DNA of 64,000 nucleotides from Chryseobacterium cupriresistens (GCF_046614675.1 NZ_JBKKJT010000013.1:1-64000), one strand, 5' to 3'; shown: positions 25,988-34,759, counted from the stretch's first letter. The notes: a model not told the origin generated them from the letters alone. A program made the numbers and translations.

Positions 25988-27286
25988 ATGAAAGAAGACG
26001 TTTTAGACAATATTGAACTCCGCTCAGAAAGCGTACAGGATATTCTTACCCAGCCGCCGCATTGGATGATCCGCTGGGGAAATACGGTGATATTTATTAT
26101 CCTGCTATTGATTCTCTTAATGAGCTACATTATAAAATATCCCGAATTTGTACCGGCTCCTATTATTGTGACTTCTCAGAACCCTCCTGAGAAAATAGAA
26201 GCACGAACCAGCTCTAAAATTGAAAAAATATTCATAAAAGACCACCAGGAAGTTAAAAAGAATGATGTTCTGATGGTGATGCAGTCTGCAGCCAACTATA
26301 AGGATATTTTAGAGCTTAAAAAACTGGTAGACTCCATCACTCCCGATCAATTATACTCCTTCCCTATTGCCCAGGCTTCAAGATTTAAGCTCGGTGAATT
26401 ACAGGGTGAGTACAACAGTTTTGCAAAAGCATTTCAGGACGAAGCCCTTTTTACAAGATTACAGCCATACGCTCCCGAAAATCTGGCGGCCAATCAGAGT
26501 ATTTCAGAATATAAAGTAAGAATTGCCACATTAAAACAGCAGAAAAACCTGGAATCTATAAAGTATGATCTGACTAAGAAAAATTTCAACAGATCTCAGG
26601 AACTATTTAATCAGGGTGTTATCTCTGCTATGGAACTTGAAAACGAAAAAATCAAATATCTTCAGGCTCAGCAAAATCTTGAGAATATTAAAATTTCCAT
26701 ATCACAAATGGATGAAGGCATCTCCAACCTGAATAAAACCAAAAGCGGAACTGCCATTAACACAGAAAAAGACAGAATTACCTATTCGTCACAAACCCTG
26801 CAGCTTCTTGAACAGCTGCGAAAATCTTTGAAACAGTGGGAGCTGAACTATCTGGTGATCTCATCCACAGACGGCGTTGCCAGTTTTCAGCAGTTTTTCG
26901 GCGAGAATCAATTCGTAAAGGTAGGTGAACCTATCCTTTCTATTCTTCCTAAAAATAAAGAGCAGTTGGTGGGCAGAATGTCCGTACCTACAACAAACTC
27001 AGGAAAAATAACTCCGGGTGAAAAAGTTCTGATTAAACTGGATAACTACAGATTCCAGGAGTACGGTATCATCGAAGGAAAAGTACAGAACATCTCCCTG
27101 ATTCCTGATGATAAAGGAAACTACTATGTAGATGTGATCTTGCCAAAAGGATTAAAAACAAGCTACAATAAAACACTTACATTCGATAAAGAGCTTAGAG
27201 GCAGTGCAGAGATTGTCACACAGGATCTGCGACTGATTGAAAGATTCTTCTATCAGATCAGAAAGCTGCTCGGATATCAGGTTTGA
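25988..27286 (+). CDS. HlyD-family membrane fusion protein
   Basis: The periplasmic adaptor that links the PCAT exporter to a TolC-type outer-membrane channel. Its 432 residues start with a short cytoplasmic tail and one membrane helix (about 31-49), then a lipoyl/barrel half (SKIEKIFIKDHQEVKKNDVLM), a long coiled coil (about 165-265), and the returning barrel with LVGRMSVPTTNSGKI. It starts 46 bases after the precursor B stop. No TolC gene is present, so a shared channel must be used. A clear terminator follows. Confidence 0.9.
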   Translation: MKEDVLDNIELRSESVQDILTQPPHWMIRWGNTVIFIILLLILLMSYIIKYPEFVPAPIIVTSQNPPEKIEARTSSKIEKIFIKDHQEVKKNDVLMVMQSAANYKDILELKKLVDSITPDQLYSFPIAQASRFKLGELQGEYNSFAKAFQDEALFTRLQPYAPENLAANQSISEYKVRIATLKQQKNLESIKYDLTKKNFNRSQELFNQGVISAMELENEKIKYLQAQQNLENIKISISQMDEGISNLNKTKSGTAINTEKDRITYSSQTLQLLEQLRKSLKQWELNYLVISSTDGVASFQQFFGENQFVKVGEPILSILPKNKEQLVGRMSVPTTNSGKITPGEKVLIKLDNYRFQEYGIIEGKVQNISLIPDDKGNYYVDVILPKGLKTSYNKTLTFDKELRGSAEIVTQDLRLIERFFYQIRKLLGYQV

Positions 27287-27305
27287 TAAGCTTTTAAAAA
27301 ACATT

Positions 27306-27340
27306 AAAACCGTTTTACAGATATGTAAGGCGGTTTTTTT
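27306..27340 (+). terminator. Terminator after the hlyD gene
   Basis: AAAACCG (27306-27312) and CGGTTTT (27331-27337) with an inner TTAC/GTAA extension, followed by a T-run. It ends the peptide-export operon. The remainder to 27655 holds no supported gene. Confidence 0.75.
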
Positions 27341-27654
27341 ATTCTTTATTTTTAAGATGGCAACCAATCTAATCCTATTTTCCGGAACGCAATATACTTT
27401 TCCTTTTAAACAGTCCATTACAGCCATAATTCAGCGAAACAAAGGATTTCTATTACTGACAATAAGATCATCAAAAAAAGACAGCAAAAAGGCGAATATA
27501 AAAGAGATAATAACGTAAGATGAATAAATGATCTCAGTACTAACGCTGAAAAGTATAATTATTCCCTTAATACTCCATCAGAAGACTGAAATTATTAAAA
27601 ATAAAATTGAGTTGAAAGAATTAAAGAGTAAAGTATTAATTTTTTTAAAAGTAA

Positions 27655-27687
27655 AAACCGCAATCATTGGTGTAATGATTGCGGTTT
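27655..27687 (-). terminator. Terminator of tRNA-Met
   Basis: A 14 bp perfect stem (27655-27668 with 2774-type arm at 27674-27687) and 5-base loop, followed on the minus strand by a T-run, five bases after the tRNA 3' end. Confidence 0.85.
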
Positions 27688-27691
27688 ATTG

Positions 27692-27765
27692 TAGCGAAGA
27701 CGGGAATTGAACCCGTGACCTCAGGGTTATGAATCCTGCGCTCTAACCAACTGAGCTACCTCGCC
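27692..27765 (-). tRNA. tRNA-Met (CAT anticodon)
   Basis: A complete cloverleaf read on the minus strand: 7 bp acceptor (GGCGAGG with CTTCGCT, including two G-U pairs), D-arm with AGTTGGTTA, anticodon loop TTCATAA with anticodon CAT, variable AGGTC and T-loop TTCAATT. The CCA end is not encoded. G1-U72 rather than the unpaired first position of initiators suggests elongator tRNA-Met, although an Ile tRNA with modified CAT cannot be fully excluded. The closing anticodon pair is A31-C39, a mismatch. Confidence 0.93.
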
Positions 27766-27809
27766 GTTTTGGTGGTGCAAATATAGAAAATATTTCTTTA
27801 CCTCCAAAA

Positions 27810-29102
27810 TTATTTTACCTTAAAATATTCTAAAACATCTCCAACATGATCTGGTTTGCTGATTATCTTATTGTTAGCATCTAAAATAAAATACGTCGGA
27901 GTTGCATGAATATTATACAAATCTGTGTAACTGCTGTTCCATCCTCTCAATTCGGAATCATTCACCCAGGGAAATGCAGCGATTTTTTGGGTATATGAAT
28001 TCTTATCCACATCCAAAGACAGTCCTACAATCTGGATATTTTTTGATTTCAGGTCATTGTATTTTTCCAGAAGTTTCGGAAGTTCACTTTCGCAGTGTGA
28101 ACATGTGGAAGACCAGAAGACAACGACCTTTTTATCTGCTTTAATATCGTGTAATGATTTGGCAGTGGTATTAACAGGTGACTGGAACTTATAATTAGGG
28201 AAAACCGCCCCCATTTCAATATTGGCGTTCGATTTCAACGTAGAAGCAAGTCTATCGTTAATGGTACACTTAAGATTTTTGGCAAGAGACAGATATTTAC
28301 TCTTATATTCATCCATCTGATAGACATCAAAAATATCAATCAATTCTGACAATACAGTCTGCCCTCTTGGAGTTTCTACTTTTAAACGATCCAATAACTT
28401 ATCAACAGACGCCGTAACGTTTGTATTCCCTCCTGAATTCAGATAAGCTACCAACAAAGGTCTTAATAATGATGAGCTTTCAAGCATATCACCGGATTTG
28501 TCCAGAAAGTTGATTATTTCTTCCTGATCTATTTTTTTCACGGCATCAGGAGAGTTGGAAAGAAACTTGCTGTAATTCGTATTGTAATAAGCAATAAACG
28601 GGTGTTGCGCTGCATCAATAGAGCTTGATGCACCGGAAAGCCTGTCAATTTCTGTTTTCAGCGCTTTTCCAAAGTCGGTATTATCTTTATAATATTCTTT
28701 AATCTGTGCTAAAGCCGGTAAAATAAGCTCTTTCTTTTGTGAACCCTCCTGTTGTTTACTCATCAGATTATTGGCTTCATCCAGATAGATAACATCCTTC
28801 ACTTTATTATTCTGAATATCCAGTTTAAAGTTGACATTTTTATTTTCAGAAATAAAGCTTACGGTATTATTGGAGCCAGGGAAATAGACTTTCATCATCC
28901 CCATATAATGGCCCGGATATTTAAAAGTCCACGTACTATTCTTACTCTGTTCTTTAGTAACAATAATATCTTTCGATCCGTTTAATGTATATAAAATAGC
29001 GTCCTGATCTTTAAAATCTGCCGGAGTCTGAATTGTAACAGTAAATTGAGCCTGCAGAGCAAATGCAGTTAAAACTGCAGATAGCATATAAATTTTTTTC
29101 AT
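27810..29102 (-). CDS. TlpA-like thioredoxin-domain protein
   Basis: A 430-residue exported thiol-disulfide protein. After a signal peptide (cut near residue 19, LQAQ) comes a beta-rich DUF4369-like region with a helical middle, then a C-terminal TlpA/AhpC thioredoxin domain (about 285-430) with the redox motif STCSHCESELP and a cis-Pro loop (ATPTYF). Such proteins reduce or shuffle disulfides in periplasmic or surface proteins. It is transcribed towards the tRNA, separated from the type IX cargo pair by a terminator. Confidence 0.85.
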   Translation of the reverse strand: MKKIYMLSAVLTAFALQAQFTVTIQTPADFKDQDAILYTLNGSKDIIVTKEQSKNSTWTFKYPGHYMGMMKVYFPGSNNTVSFISENKNVNFKLDIQNNKVKDVIYLDEANNLMSKQQEGSQKKELILPALAQIKEYYKDNTDFGKALKTEIDRLSGASSSIDAAQHPFIAYYNTNYSKFLSNSPDAVKKIDQEEIINFLDKSGDMLESSSLLRPLLVAYLNSGGNTNVTASVDKLLDRLKVETPRGQTVLSELIDIFDVYQMDEYKSKYLSLAKNLKCTINDRLASTLKSNANIEMGAVFPNYKFQSPVNTTAKSLHDIKADKKVVVFWSSTCSHCESELPKLLEKYNDLKSKNIQIVGLSLDVDKNSYTQKIAAFPWVNDSELRGWNSSYTDLYNIHATPTYFILDANNKIISKPDHVGDVLEYFKVK

Positions 29103-29117
29103 ATAGTAAAAATAAAA

Positions 29118-29143
29118 AAACTCCCTGACTAATCAGAGAGTTT
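29118..29143 (-). terminator. Terminator after the small Gly-rich protein gene
   Basis: On the minus strand AAACTCTCTGA pairs with TCAGGGAGTTT around loop TTAG, followed by a T-run. Confidence 0.75.
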
Positions 29144-29163
29144 AATATTATTTTAATAAAATT

Positions 29164-29385
29164 TTATGCTTTTACGCTCTTGTACTTTTTTGTAAAGTAA
29201 ACAATAAATCCAATTGCTACGATACCAAGTACATATACATACATATCAATTGGTGAGGCAGGTGACCCGGTACCATTTCCTCCGTTTCCTCCTCCTCCCG
29301 GGATTGCTGGTTGTGGTGGAGCGGCATTTGCTAAAGATACAGCAAACAGGAAAAACGCCAGAACTAGTTTATTAATAGTTTTCAT
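29164..29385 (-). CDS. Small secreted/membrane protein with Gly-rich linker
   Basis: A 73-residue protein: signal peptide (1-21, ending ANA), a Pro/Gly/Asn-rich linker (22-45, with GGGGNGGNG), a membrane helix (about 49-64) and a short basic tail (KKYKSVKA). The layout (signal, flexible linker, helix, basic end) resembles sorting tails standing alone. The gene follows a type IX cargo gene by 5 bases and shares its terminator, so the two are expressed together. The family is not recognised beyond this. Confidence 0.7.
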   Translation of the reverse strand: MKTINKLVLAFFLFAVSLANAAPPQPAIPGGGGNGGNGTGSPASPIDMYVYVLGIVAIGFIVYFTKKYKSVKA

Positions 29386-29390
29386 GTGGT

Positions 29391-31364
29391 TTATTTTAAG
29401 ATTTTAGTATTAACAGTTTCTCCCTTATCAGAAACGATTTTTACAACATATGAATTTTTAACTGAGCCATCAAGCTCGATTACAAAATCTCGGGATGTTT
29501 CAACCGCTTTTTTAGAGATTACCAGTTTACCGCTCATATCATAAACTTGAATGTCCGCTTTTTTCCATTTTGGATCAAATCTAACAATGTAATTTGTAAC
29601 TGATGGATCGTAAACAACAAGTGTTCTTGAAACACTAGGAGCTGTTTTATCTACAGCCAAAGTAATATTACTTGGCTCACCGTAATACAAGTTAGCTTCT
29701 TCATTTGTTACCGCTACAACATCTCCTTGTTTAGCCTGTACTAAATTTCCATTTTCCGCTTTATAATAGAAACCAATTCCTGAAGATAACTGGTGTGTCC
29801 CAGCAGGAATAAGTTCTGCATTTTCTCTGATCTCGAACTTATAAGATTTAACCTGATCAAGTTTATAGTTAACTAACTTAACATTTTTACCTTGGAAGTT
29901 ACTCTCATTAGCTTCGTTAATATATAACCAATAATTAGTATAATTGTTATCATACCCACCATTCAGCGCTTCTTCGTAAGTACCAATGATTCTGGTACCT
30001 GCTGAAGCCTGAACTGTTGTAGCTGTAGAAACCTGGTGTCCTGTTGTAAATGATGGAGAAACCACATAATATGTTCTGGAAATCTCTTTACCATTAGCAT
30101 CAAGACCGATTACCCCAAGCTGTTTCACTGTACTGTTTGTACCTTTACCAGCCATTCTGGCTGCATTTACACCGTTAGGGGTACCTGCTGCTCTTGCTGT
30201 TGATTTGAATCTTCTCAGTGTATTAAAATCTAAAGTCTGAGCTGTATTGTCTCTTAACTTTATTTTAAATGACTGCATAGGTTTCATTACTACATTATCA
30301 ACATCTCCAACAGCTGGAGCAACACCATCACCTGTAGTAACAAAAGTAACCACCTGAGCACCTGTAGCATAAGTAGAACCTCCCGGAAGTGTAACAACAG
30401 TACCCGGGTTATATTCAATACCCCAGATATTTTTTACAGCATTTCCGTCTGATCCGGTAACACTTTCAGTATATCCGATATTAGATAAATCTAAATTGGT
30501 AAGGAATGGGTTACCAAACTGATACCAGTTTTGTCCAAATGTTCCAGCCCATGCGCTTGTAGTAAACTCAAAACTGTCATCTAAATAAGTGTTGTACTTT
30601 TCGTTGTAAGAATTCACAGCATTACCACCAGCTCCGAATACGACATTAGAAGGTCCCAAATTAGATTTTCCTCCATTCTGCAATGTTACAGTTCCAGCTA
30701 ACGGAGCATATGGCTTTCCGTTAATATTGAATACTGTTCCGGTTGCAGGTGTGCTTGGATTCCAATCATTATTGGTAACTTTCAGCATATAATATCCCGG
30801 ACCATCAGTAGTTGTAGTTGCTAAATTTGTAAAATGTGCAGAAACTGCATTAGCGTTGTCCCACTTAAGAATTGGATTGCTGTATCTCCCCGTATTGAAA
30901 GTCTTACCAACTTCAGTAGATAATGAGCTTAAAGCTTTACCATAGAAAGGCAAAGCAACTTGTTGGAAATAATTACCACTACCATTACTTGTAGTTCTGT
31001 ACTCTTTGGTTACAATACCCGTAATGTTGGACTGGGATAGCCCATCGATGTACAGCTGGCCATACGTGGAAGTAGCAAAAGAAGCAGGGGTATTAAGTCT
31101 TAAGATGATATTTCCACCGTCAGTTTTATCACCTGTTCCGGCAGCATTAATTGTCTTAAAAGCATCTGTACCAGATCCTACAACCATAATATTTCCATGC
31201 ACGTCCAAAAGGCCATTACCCTTTGTTTGTACACCTCCACCGCTATAAACTAGGGTGCCTTCGCTCACATACATATTAGCATTAGTGTCAACATGACATA
31301 GTATCTGCGCCTGAACAGAATAACTAATTGCTAAAAGACCTATAGCAAATAAACTTTTTCTCAT
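29391..31364 (-). CDS. Secreted protein with type IX sorting domain
   Basis: A 657-residue exported protein with no recognised enzymatic domain. It has a signal peptide (1-19, ending VQA) and long beta-rich, Gly/Asn/Thr-rich sequence. The C-terminal 75 residues fit a type A sorting domain (DIQVYDMSGKLV, then SYVVKIVSDKGETVNTKIL). It should cross the outer membrane through SprA and be anchored or released. The pairing with the small membrane protein downstream is tight. Adhesion or surface-layer roles are guesses. Confidence 0.8.
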   Translation of the reverse strand: MRKSLFAIGLLAISYSVQAQILCHVDTNANMYVSEGTLVYSGGGVQTKGNGLLDVHGNIMVVGSGTDAFKTINAAGTGDKTDGGNIILRLNTPASFATSTYGQLYIDGLSQSNITGIVTKEYRTTSNGSGNYFQQVALPFYGKALSSLSTEVGKTFNTGRYSNPILKWDNANAVSAHFTNLATTTTDGPGYYMLKVTNNDWNPSTPATGTVFNINGKPYAPLAGTVTLQNGGKSNLGPSNVVFGAGGNAVNSYNEKYNTYLDDSFEFTTSAWAGTFGQNWYQFGNPFLTNLDLSNIGYTESVTGSDGNAVKNIWGIEYNPGTVVTLPGGSTYATGAQVVTFVTTGDGVAPAVGDVDNVVMKPMQSFKIKLRDNTAQTLDFNTLRRFKSTARAAGTPNGVNAARMAGKGTNSTVKQLGVIGLDANGKEISRTYYVVSPSFTTGHQVSTATTVQASAGTRIIGTYEEALNGGYDNNYTNYWLYINEANESNFQGKNVKLVNYKLDQVKSYKFEIRENAELIPAGTHQLSSGIGFYYKAENGNLVQAKQGDVVAVTNEEANLYYGEPSNITLAVDKTAPSVSRTLVVYDPSVTNYIVRFDPKWKKADIQVYDMSGKLVISKKAVETSRDFVIELDGSVKNSYVVKIVSDKGETVNTKILK

Positions 31365-31438
31365 TGTATAAATTATTTGTGTGTTAATACAATCTTCACC
31401 CGCAAAGGTATTATTATTTTTCTTAAAAAAAAAATTTT

Positions 31439-32626
31439 TTATCTATTAATCAAAACATTATCTTCATTTAAGATGATATCTTTCTCCTCTCCTATTGAAA
31501 ACATATAGTCTTCTAGAACTTTTTCGGTGGTCCCTCTAAGACCTCTTGCACCTAGTCCTTTTTCAATAGTTTCTTCTACGATTTTTTCAATGGCTCCGTC
31601 TGTAATAACCAAATTTGTGCCATCCATTTTGAAAAGTTCCACAAATTGATTCACAATAGAGTTTTTAGGTTCCTTCATGATTCTTACCAGAGTCTCTTTG
31701 GTGAGTTTATCAAGGTAAGTGATGATTGGAAATCTTCCTAAAAGTTCCGGAATTAATCCGAAAGTACGAAGATCAATTGCATTAATATTTGTTAATATAT
31801 ATTCGTCTTCGTCAGTTTTATTGATTTTTTCAGAACTGAACCCGATGGCCTGCTTGTTCATTCTTCTTTCGATGATTTCTTTGATTCCGTCAAAAGCCCC
31901 TCCTGCAATAAATAAAATATTCTGAGTATTAACCTGGATGTATTTCTGATCCGGGTGCTTTCTTCCTCCCTGTGGCGGAACATTCACAATACTTCCTTCC
32001 AGCAGTTTCAGCAATCCCTGCTGTACTCCTTCTCCGGAAACGTCTCTTGTAATACTTGGGTTGTCTGATTTTCTGGCAATTTTATCAATCTCATCAATGA
32101 AAACGATTCCTTTTTCAGCTTTTTCCACATCATAATCTGCCACCATAAGAAGTCTTGAAAGGATACTTTCAACATCTTCTCCTACATATCCGGCTTCTGT
32201 TAGAATAGTAGCATCTACGATACAGAAAGGGACGTTAAGCTCTCTGGCAATCGTTTTTGCCAGAAGGGTTTTACCTGTTCCGGTTTCCCCTATCATGATA
32301 ATGTTTGATTTTTCAAGCTCCACCTCCCTGTTTTCGTCCTGAGCATGAAGCAACCTTTTATAATGATTATATACAGCGATTGAAAGCTGCTTTTTTGCCT
32401 GATCCTGTCCAATTACATACTGATCAAGGAATTCTTTGATCTCTTTTGGTTTTTTAAGCTCATCCATGCTGTCTGCAGGTGAATATCCTGTTTTGGATGC
32501 ACCATCTTTTACGATCGCATGTGCCTGCTCTATACAATTTTCACAAATAAAACCATTCTGCCCGGAAATCAGCATCTGTACTTCATTTCTTTTTCTGCCG
32601 CAGAAAGAACATTGGTTTGAGTTCAT
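31439..32626 (-). CDS. clpX: ATP-dependent Clp protease subunit ClpX
   Basis: The AAA+ unfoldase that feeds substrates to ClpP. At 395 residues it is complete: the N-terminal zinc-binding domain has the CxxC...CxxC pattern (CSFCGRKR and CENC), Walker A is GETGTGKT near residue 115, Walker B VFIDEIDKIA near 175, the RYPELLGR-type sensor appears as IPELLGRFP, and sensor 2 as GARGLRG. The substrate-grip GYVGED pore loop is present. clpP is not adjacent. A long hairpin terminator separates it from the upstream HIT gene. Confidence 0.97.
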   Translation of the reverse strand: MNSNQCSFCGRKRNEVQMLISGQNGFICENCIEQAHAIVKDGASKTGYSPADSMDELKKPKEIKEFLDQYVIGQDQAKKQLSIAVYNHYKRLLHAQDENREVELEKSNIIMIGETGTGKTLLAKTIARELNVPFCIVDATILTEAGYVGEDVESILSRLLMVADYDVEKAEKGIVFIDEIDKIARKSDNPSITRDVSGEGVQQGLLKLLEGSIVNVPPQGGRKHPDQKYIQVNTQNILFIAGGAFDGIKEIIERRMNKQAIGFSSEKINKTDEDEYILTNINAIDLRTFGLIPELLGRFPIITYLDKLTKETLVRIMKEPKNSIVNQFVELFKMDGTNLVITDGAIEKIVEETIEKGLGARGLRGTTEKVLEDYMFSIGEEKDIILNEDNVLINR

Positions 32627-32653
32627 ATGATATAATATATATGTATATGTTAA

Positions 32654-32689
32654 AGAAAATCGTAAAAAATTACTTTTTTACGATTTTCT
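32654..32689 (-). terminator. Terminator after the HIT gene
   Basis: A 16 bp perfect stem (AGAAAATCGTAAAAAA with its complement) and a 4-base loop at 32670-32673, between the HIT stop and clpX. Confidence 0.75.
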
Positions 32690-32694
32690 GGTTG

Positions 32695-33084
32695 TTAAGA
32701 ATTCATAATTGAGTGTTGAATCTCTGTATATTCTTCGTTCGTTAATTTTAATCTTTCATTTCTGAAATTCATATCTTCCATCTTATTTAAAGGAATCAGA
32801 TGGATGTGCGCATGAGGAACTTCAAGTCCCACCACTGCTACTCCTACTCTCACACATGGAACTGCAGTTTTGATCTTCTTGGCTACCTCTTGGGCAAATC
32901 CCCAAAGGTTTTTGTATTCTTCACTTTCAAGATCAAAAATCAGATCCACTTCTTTTTTAGGTACAACTAAAGTATGTCCCTTCACCAAAGGCATTGCGTC
33001 TAAGAATGCAATAAAGTTTTCATTTTCTGCAATCTTATAAGAGGGAATTTCGCCATTAATGATTTTCGTGAATATAGTGCTCAT
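32695..33084 (-). CDS. HIT-family nucleotide-binding protein
   Basis: A 129-residue histidine-triad protein of the HinT branch, a hydrolase of purine nucleoside phosphoramidates and similar adducts. The triad motif HAHIHLIPL is at residues about 92-100, and the N-terminal FTKIINGEIPSYKI block is classical. It follows greA by 57 bases in the same direction, an order common in Bacteroidota. Confidence 0.94.
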   Translation of the reverse strand: MSTIFTKIINGEIPSYKIAENENFIAFLDAMPLVKGHTLVVPKKEVDLIFDLESEEYKNLWGFAQEVAKKIKTAVPCVRVGVAVVGLEVPHAHIHLIPLNKMEDMNFRNERLKLTNEEYTEIQHSIMNS

Positions 33085-33141
33085 TTTATCAGAAGTTTGG
33101 GTTAGATATTTAGAAGTTTAGAAATAGAAAGGGATATCAGA

Positions 33142-33612
33142 CTATAAAGAAATGTCTAATACTTCGAAAGACAGTTTGTTTCCGTTGGGTAAAATAATTT
33201 CAGCAGTTTCACCAATAGCTTTTCCTAACAGGCCTTTTGCGATAGGTGTATTCACAGAAATCTTCCCTGTCTTCAGGTCGCTTTCATTATCCGGTACCAA
33301 TGTAAATACCTGCTCCTGCTTGGTAGCATTATTTTTAAGTTTCACTGTTGTTAAGATTGAAACTTTTGAAGTATCTAATTGGCTTTCGTCTATAATTTTA
33401 GAAGTAGAAATAACATCTTTCAGCTTGGAAATTCTCATTTCAAGCATCCCCTGAGCCTCTTTAGCCGCATCATATTCTGCATTTTCCGATAAATCTCCTT
33501 TATCTCTTGCTTCTGCGATCTGCTGAGTAATTTTTGGTCTCTCCACAGTTTCCAACTGTTCCAGCTCAGCTTTCATTTTCTCTAGGCCCTCCTTAGTTAC
33601 ATAGCTTGCCAT
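33142..33612 (-). CDS. greA: Transcription elongation factor GreA
   Basis: Rescues arrested RNA polymerase by promoting cleavage of the backtracked transcript. The 156 residues have the usual two parts: an N-terminal coiled coil with the tip acidic residues in SENAEYDAAKE, and a C-terminal FKBP-like domain (LLGKAIGETAEIILPNG). The frame starts at 33621, but the ATG at 33612 gives the canonical MASYVTKEGL start. A terminator-like hairpin lies in its leader (33648-33663). Confidence 0.96.
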   Translation of the reverse strand: MASYVTKEGLEKMKAELEQLETVERPKITQQIAEARDKGDLSENAEYDAAKEAQGMLEMRISKLKDVISTSKIIDESQLDTSKVSILTTVKLKNNATKQEQVFTLVPDNESDLKTGKISVNTPIAKGLLGKAIGETAEIILPNGNKLSFEVLDISL

Positions 33613-33647
33613 AATTTTCAAAATTTAGTTTTAGTATAAAAAAATAA

Positions 33648-33663
33648 TCCGACATTTGCCGGA
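33648..33663 (-). promoter_or_regulatory. Hairpin in the greA leader
   Basis: On the minus strand TCCGG and TCGGA pair (one G-U) around a 6-base loop and run into TTATTTTTTT, 36 bases before the greA start. This resembles a leader terminator. Confidence 0.35.
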
Positions 33664-33721
33664 CAATGTTTTCGTGTTGTAATCGTTTAATTTTTACAAA
33701 TATATAAAAATTTAAATTGAA

Positions 33722-34177
33722 ATGAAAAAAACTTTTTCAATCTTATCCATTTTCAGTTTATTGATTTTCAGCAATTTAACCACAAACTCATGTGGAAGCA
33801 GAGAAGATACGGTAACCTGCTTTCCCAATGTTCCTATCAATGTATCACTTAATTTAAACCTGCCTGCTTATTATGCTTTAAACAATATCAACGGCTGGAT
33901 TTATGTGAACGAGCAACAGTCAGGAACCAGAGGATTGATTATTGTCCGTACAGCCAACGGATTTAAAGTGTATGACAGAAATGCACCGCACATATGTCCT
34001 GATAACAATACTACTCTTGAGGTAAAAGATAATATTGCCATCGTATGTCCTGAGGATAATACCAGATGGATCTTAAGTACGGGACAACCGGAATCGGGTG
34101 CAAAAACTTCTCTGCCACCTAAGACCTATCCTTACAGTTACGATGCTGCAAGTAAAACCTTAAATGTTTATTATTAA
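33722..34177 (+). CDS. Rieske-fold-like lipoprotein lacking cluster ligands
   Basis: A 151-residue exported protein with a hydrophobic signal and a lipobox-like SC near residue 24. The later part resembles a Rieske domain layout (VRTANGFKVYDRNAPHIC, then IVCPEDNTRW), but the ligands are gone: the expected C-x-H is A-P-H and the second C-x-x-H is C-P-E-D. It cannot bind a normal [2Fe-2S] cluster if this alignment is right. It is probably co-transcribed with dtd, which starts 9 bases after it. Confidence 0.6.
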   Translation: MKKTFSILSIFSLLIFSNLTTNSCGSREDTVTCFPNVPINVSLNLNLPAYYALNNINGWIYVNEQQSGTRGLIIVRTANGFKVYDRNAPHICPDNNTTLEVKDNIAIVCPEDNTRWILSTGQPESGAKTSLPPKTYPYSYDAASKTLNVYY

Positions 34178-34186
34178 AAATACAAA

Positions 34187-34636
34187 ATGAAGATCGTTAT
34201 ACAAAGAGTCTCCGAAGCCAGTGTAAAAGTGGACGGAAAAATTGTGGGTGAAATCGGAAAAGGGCTTATGCTGCTGACAGGTATCGATGAAAATGATGAA
34301 AAAGCTGATGCAGACTGGCTTGTACAGAAGGTTTTAAATCTTAGAATCTTTGGTGATGAAGATGACAAGCTTAATCTTTCTGTGAAGGATATTTCAGGAG
34401 AAATTCTTTGCATCAGCCAGTTTACATTAATTGCAGATTATAAAAAAGGCAACAGACCTTCTTTCATAAAGGCCGCAAAACCGGATAAAGCTATACCGCT
34501 TTTTGAGTATTTTAAGGAGGAAATAGCCAAATCGGGATTAAAAACAGAAAGCGGAATTTTTGGAGCTGACATGAAGGTTTCTCTGGTCAATGACGGGCCT
34601 GTAACCATTGTAATGGATTCTATTACCAAAAGCTAA
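34187..34636 (+). CDS. dtd: D-aminoacyl-tRNA deacylase
   Basis: Removes D-amino acids (and misattached glycine) from tRNA, protecting translation. The 149 residues match DTD: the N-terminal MKIVIQRVSEASVKVDG, the SQFTLIAD motif near residue 80 and the invariant GP-type cis motif (NDGPVTIVMDS) at the C-terminus. A terminator with a T-run follows. Confidence 0.97.
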   Translation: MKIVIQRVSEASVKVDGKIVGEIGKGLMLLTGIDENDEKADADWLVQKVLNLRIFGDEDDKLNLSVKDISGEILCISQFTLIADYKKGNRPSFIKAAKPDKAIPLFEYFKEEIAKSGLKTESGIFGADMKVSLVNDGPVTIVMDSITKS

Positions 34637-34668
34637 GCAGAAAAAGACAAATATGTAAAATACATCCG

Positions 34669-34699
34669 ATACGCTTCAATTTATGAAGCGTATTTTTTT
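34669..34699 (+). terminator. Terminator after dtd
   Basis: A 10 bp perfect stem ATACGCTTCA/TGAAGCGTAT with 5-base loop, followed by seven T. Confidence 0.9.
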
Positions 34700-34727
34700 G
34701 ATGAGTACGTATAAAATATGCGCTCTT

Positions 34728-34759
34728 AACCCTCACTGGTTTTGAAAACCTGTGAGGTT
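34728..34759. repeat. REP-like imperfect palindrome
   Basis: Arms AACC-c-TCAC-t-GGTTTT and AAAACC-t-GTGAGGTT form an imperfect hairpin similar in plan (AACC...GGTTT/AAACC...GGTT) to the palindromes beside the RAYT gene at 51392. It may be a distant relative. Nothing else is seen between it and 34904. Confidence 0.45.

Noticed and set aside
27237..27710. Two plus-strand reading frames after the hlyD gene
   Set aside because: One starts inside hlyD and crosses its terminator; the other crosses the tRNA terminator hairpin and the tRNA itself. Neither looks like protein.
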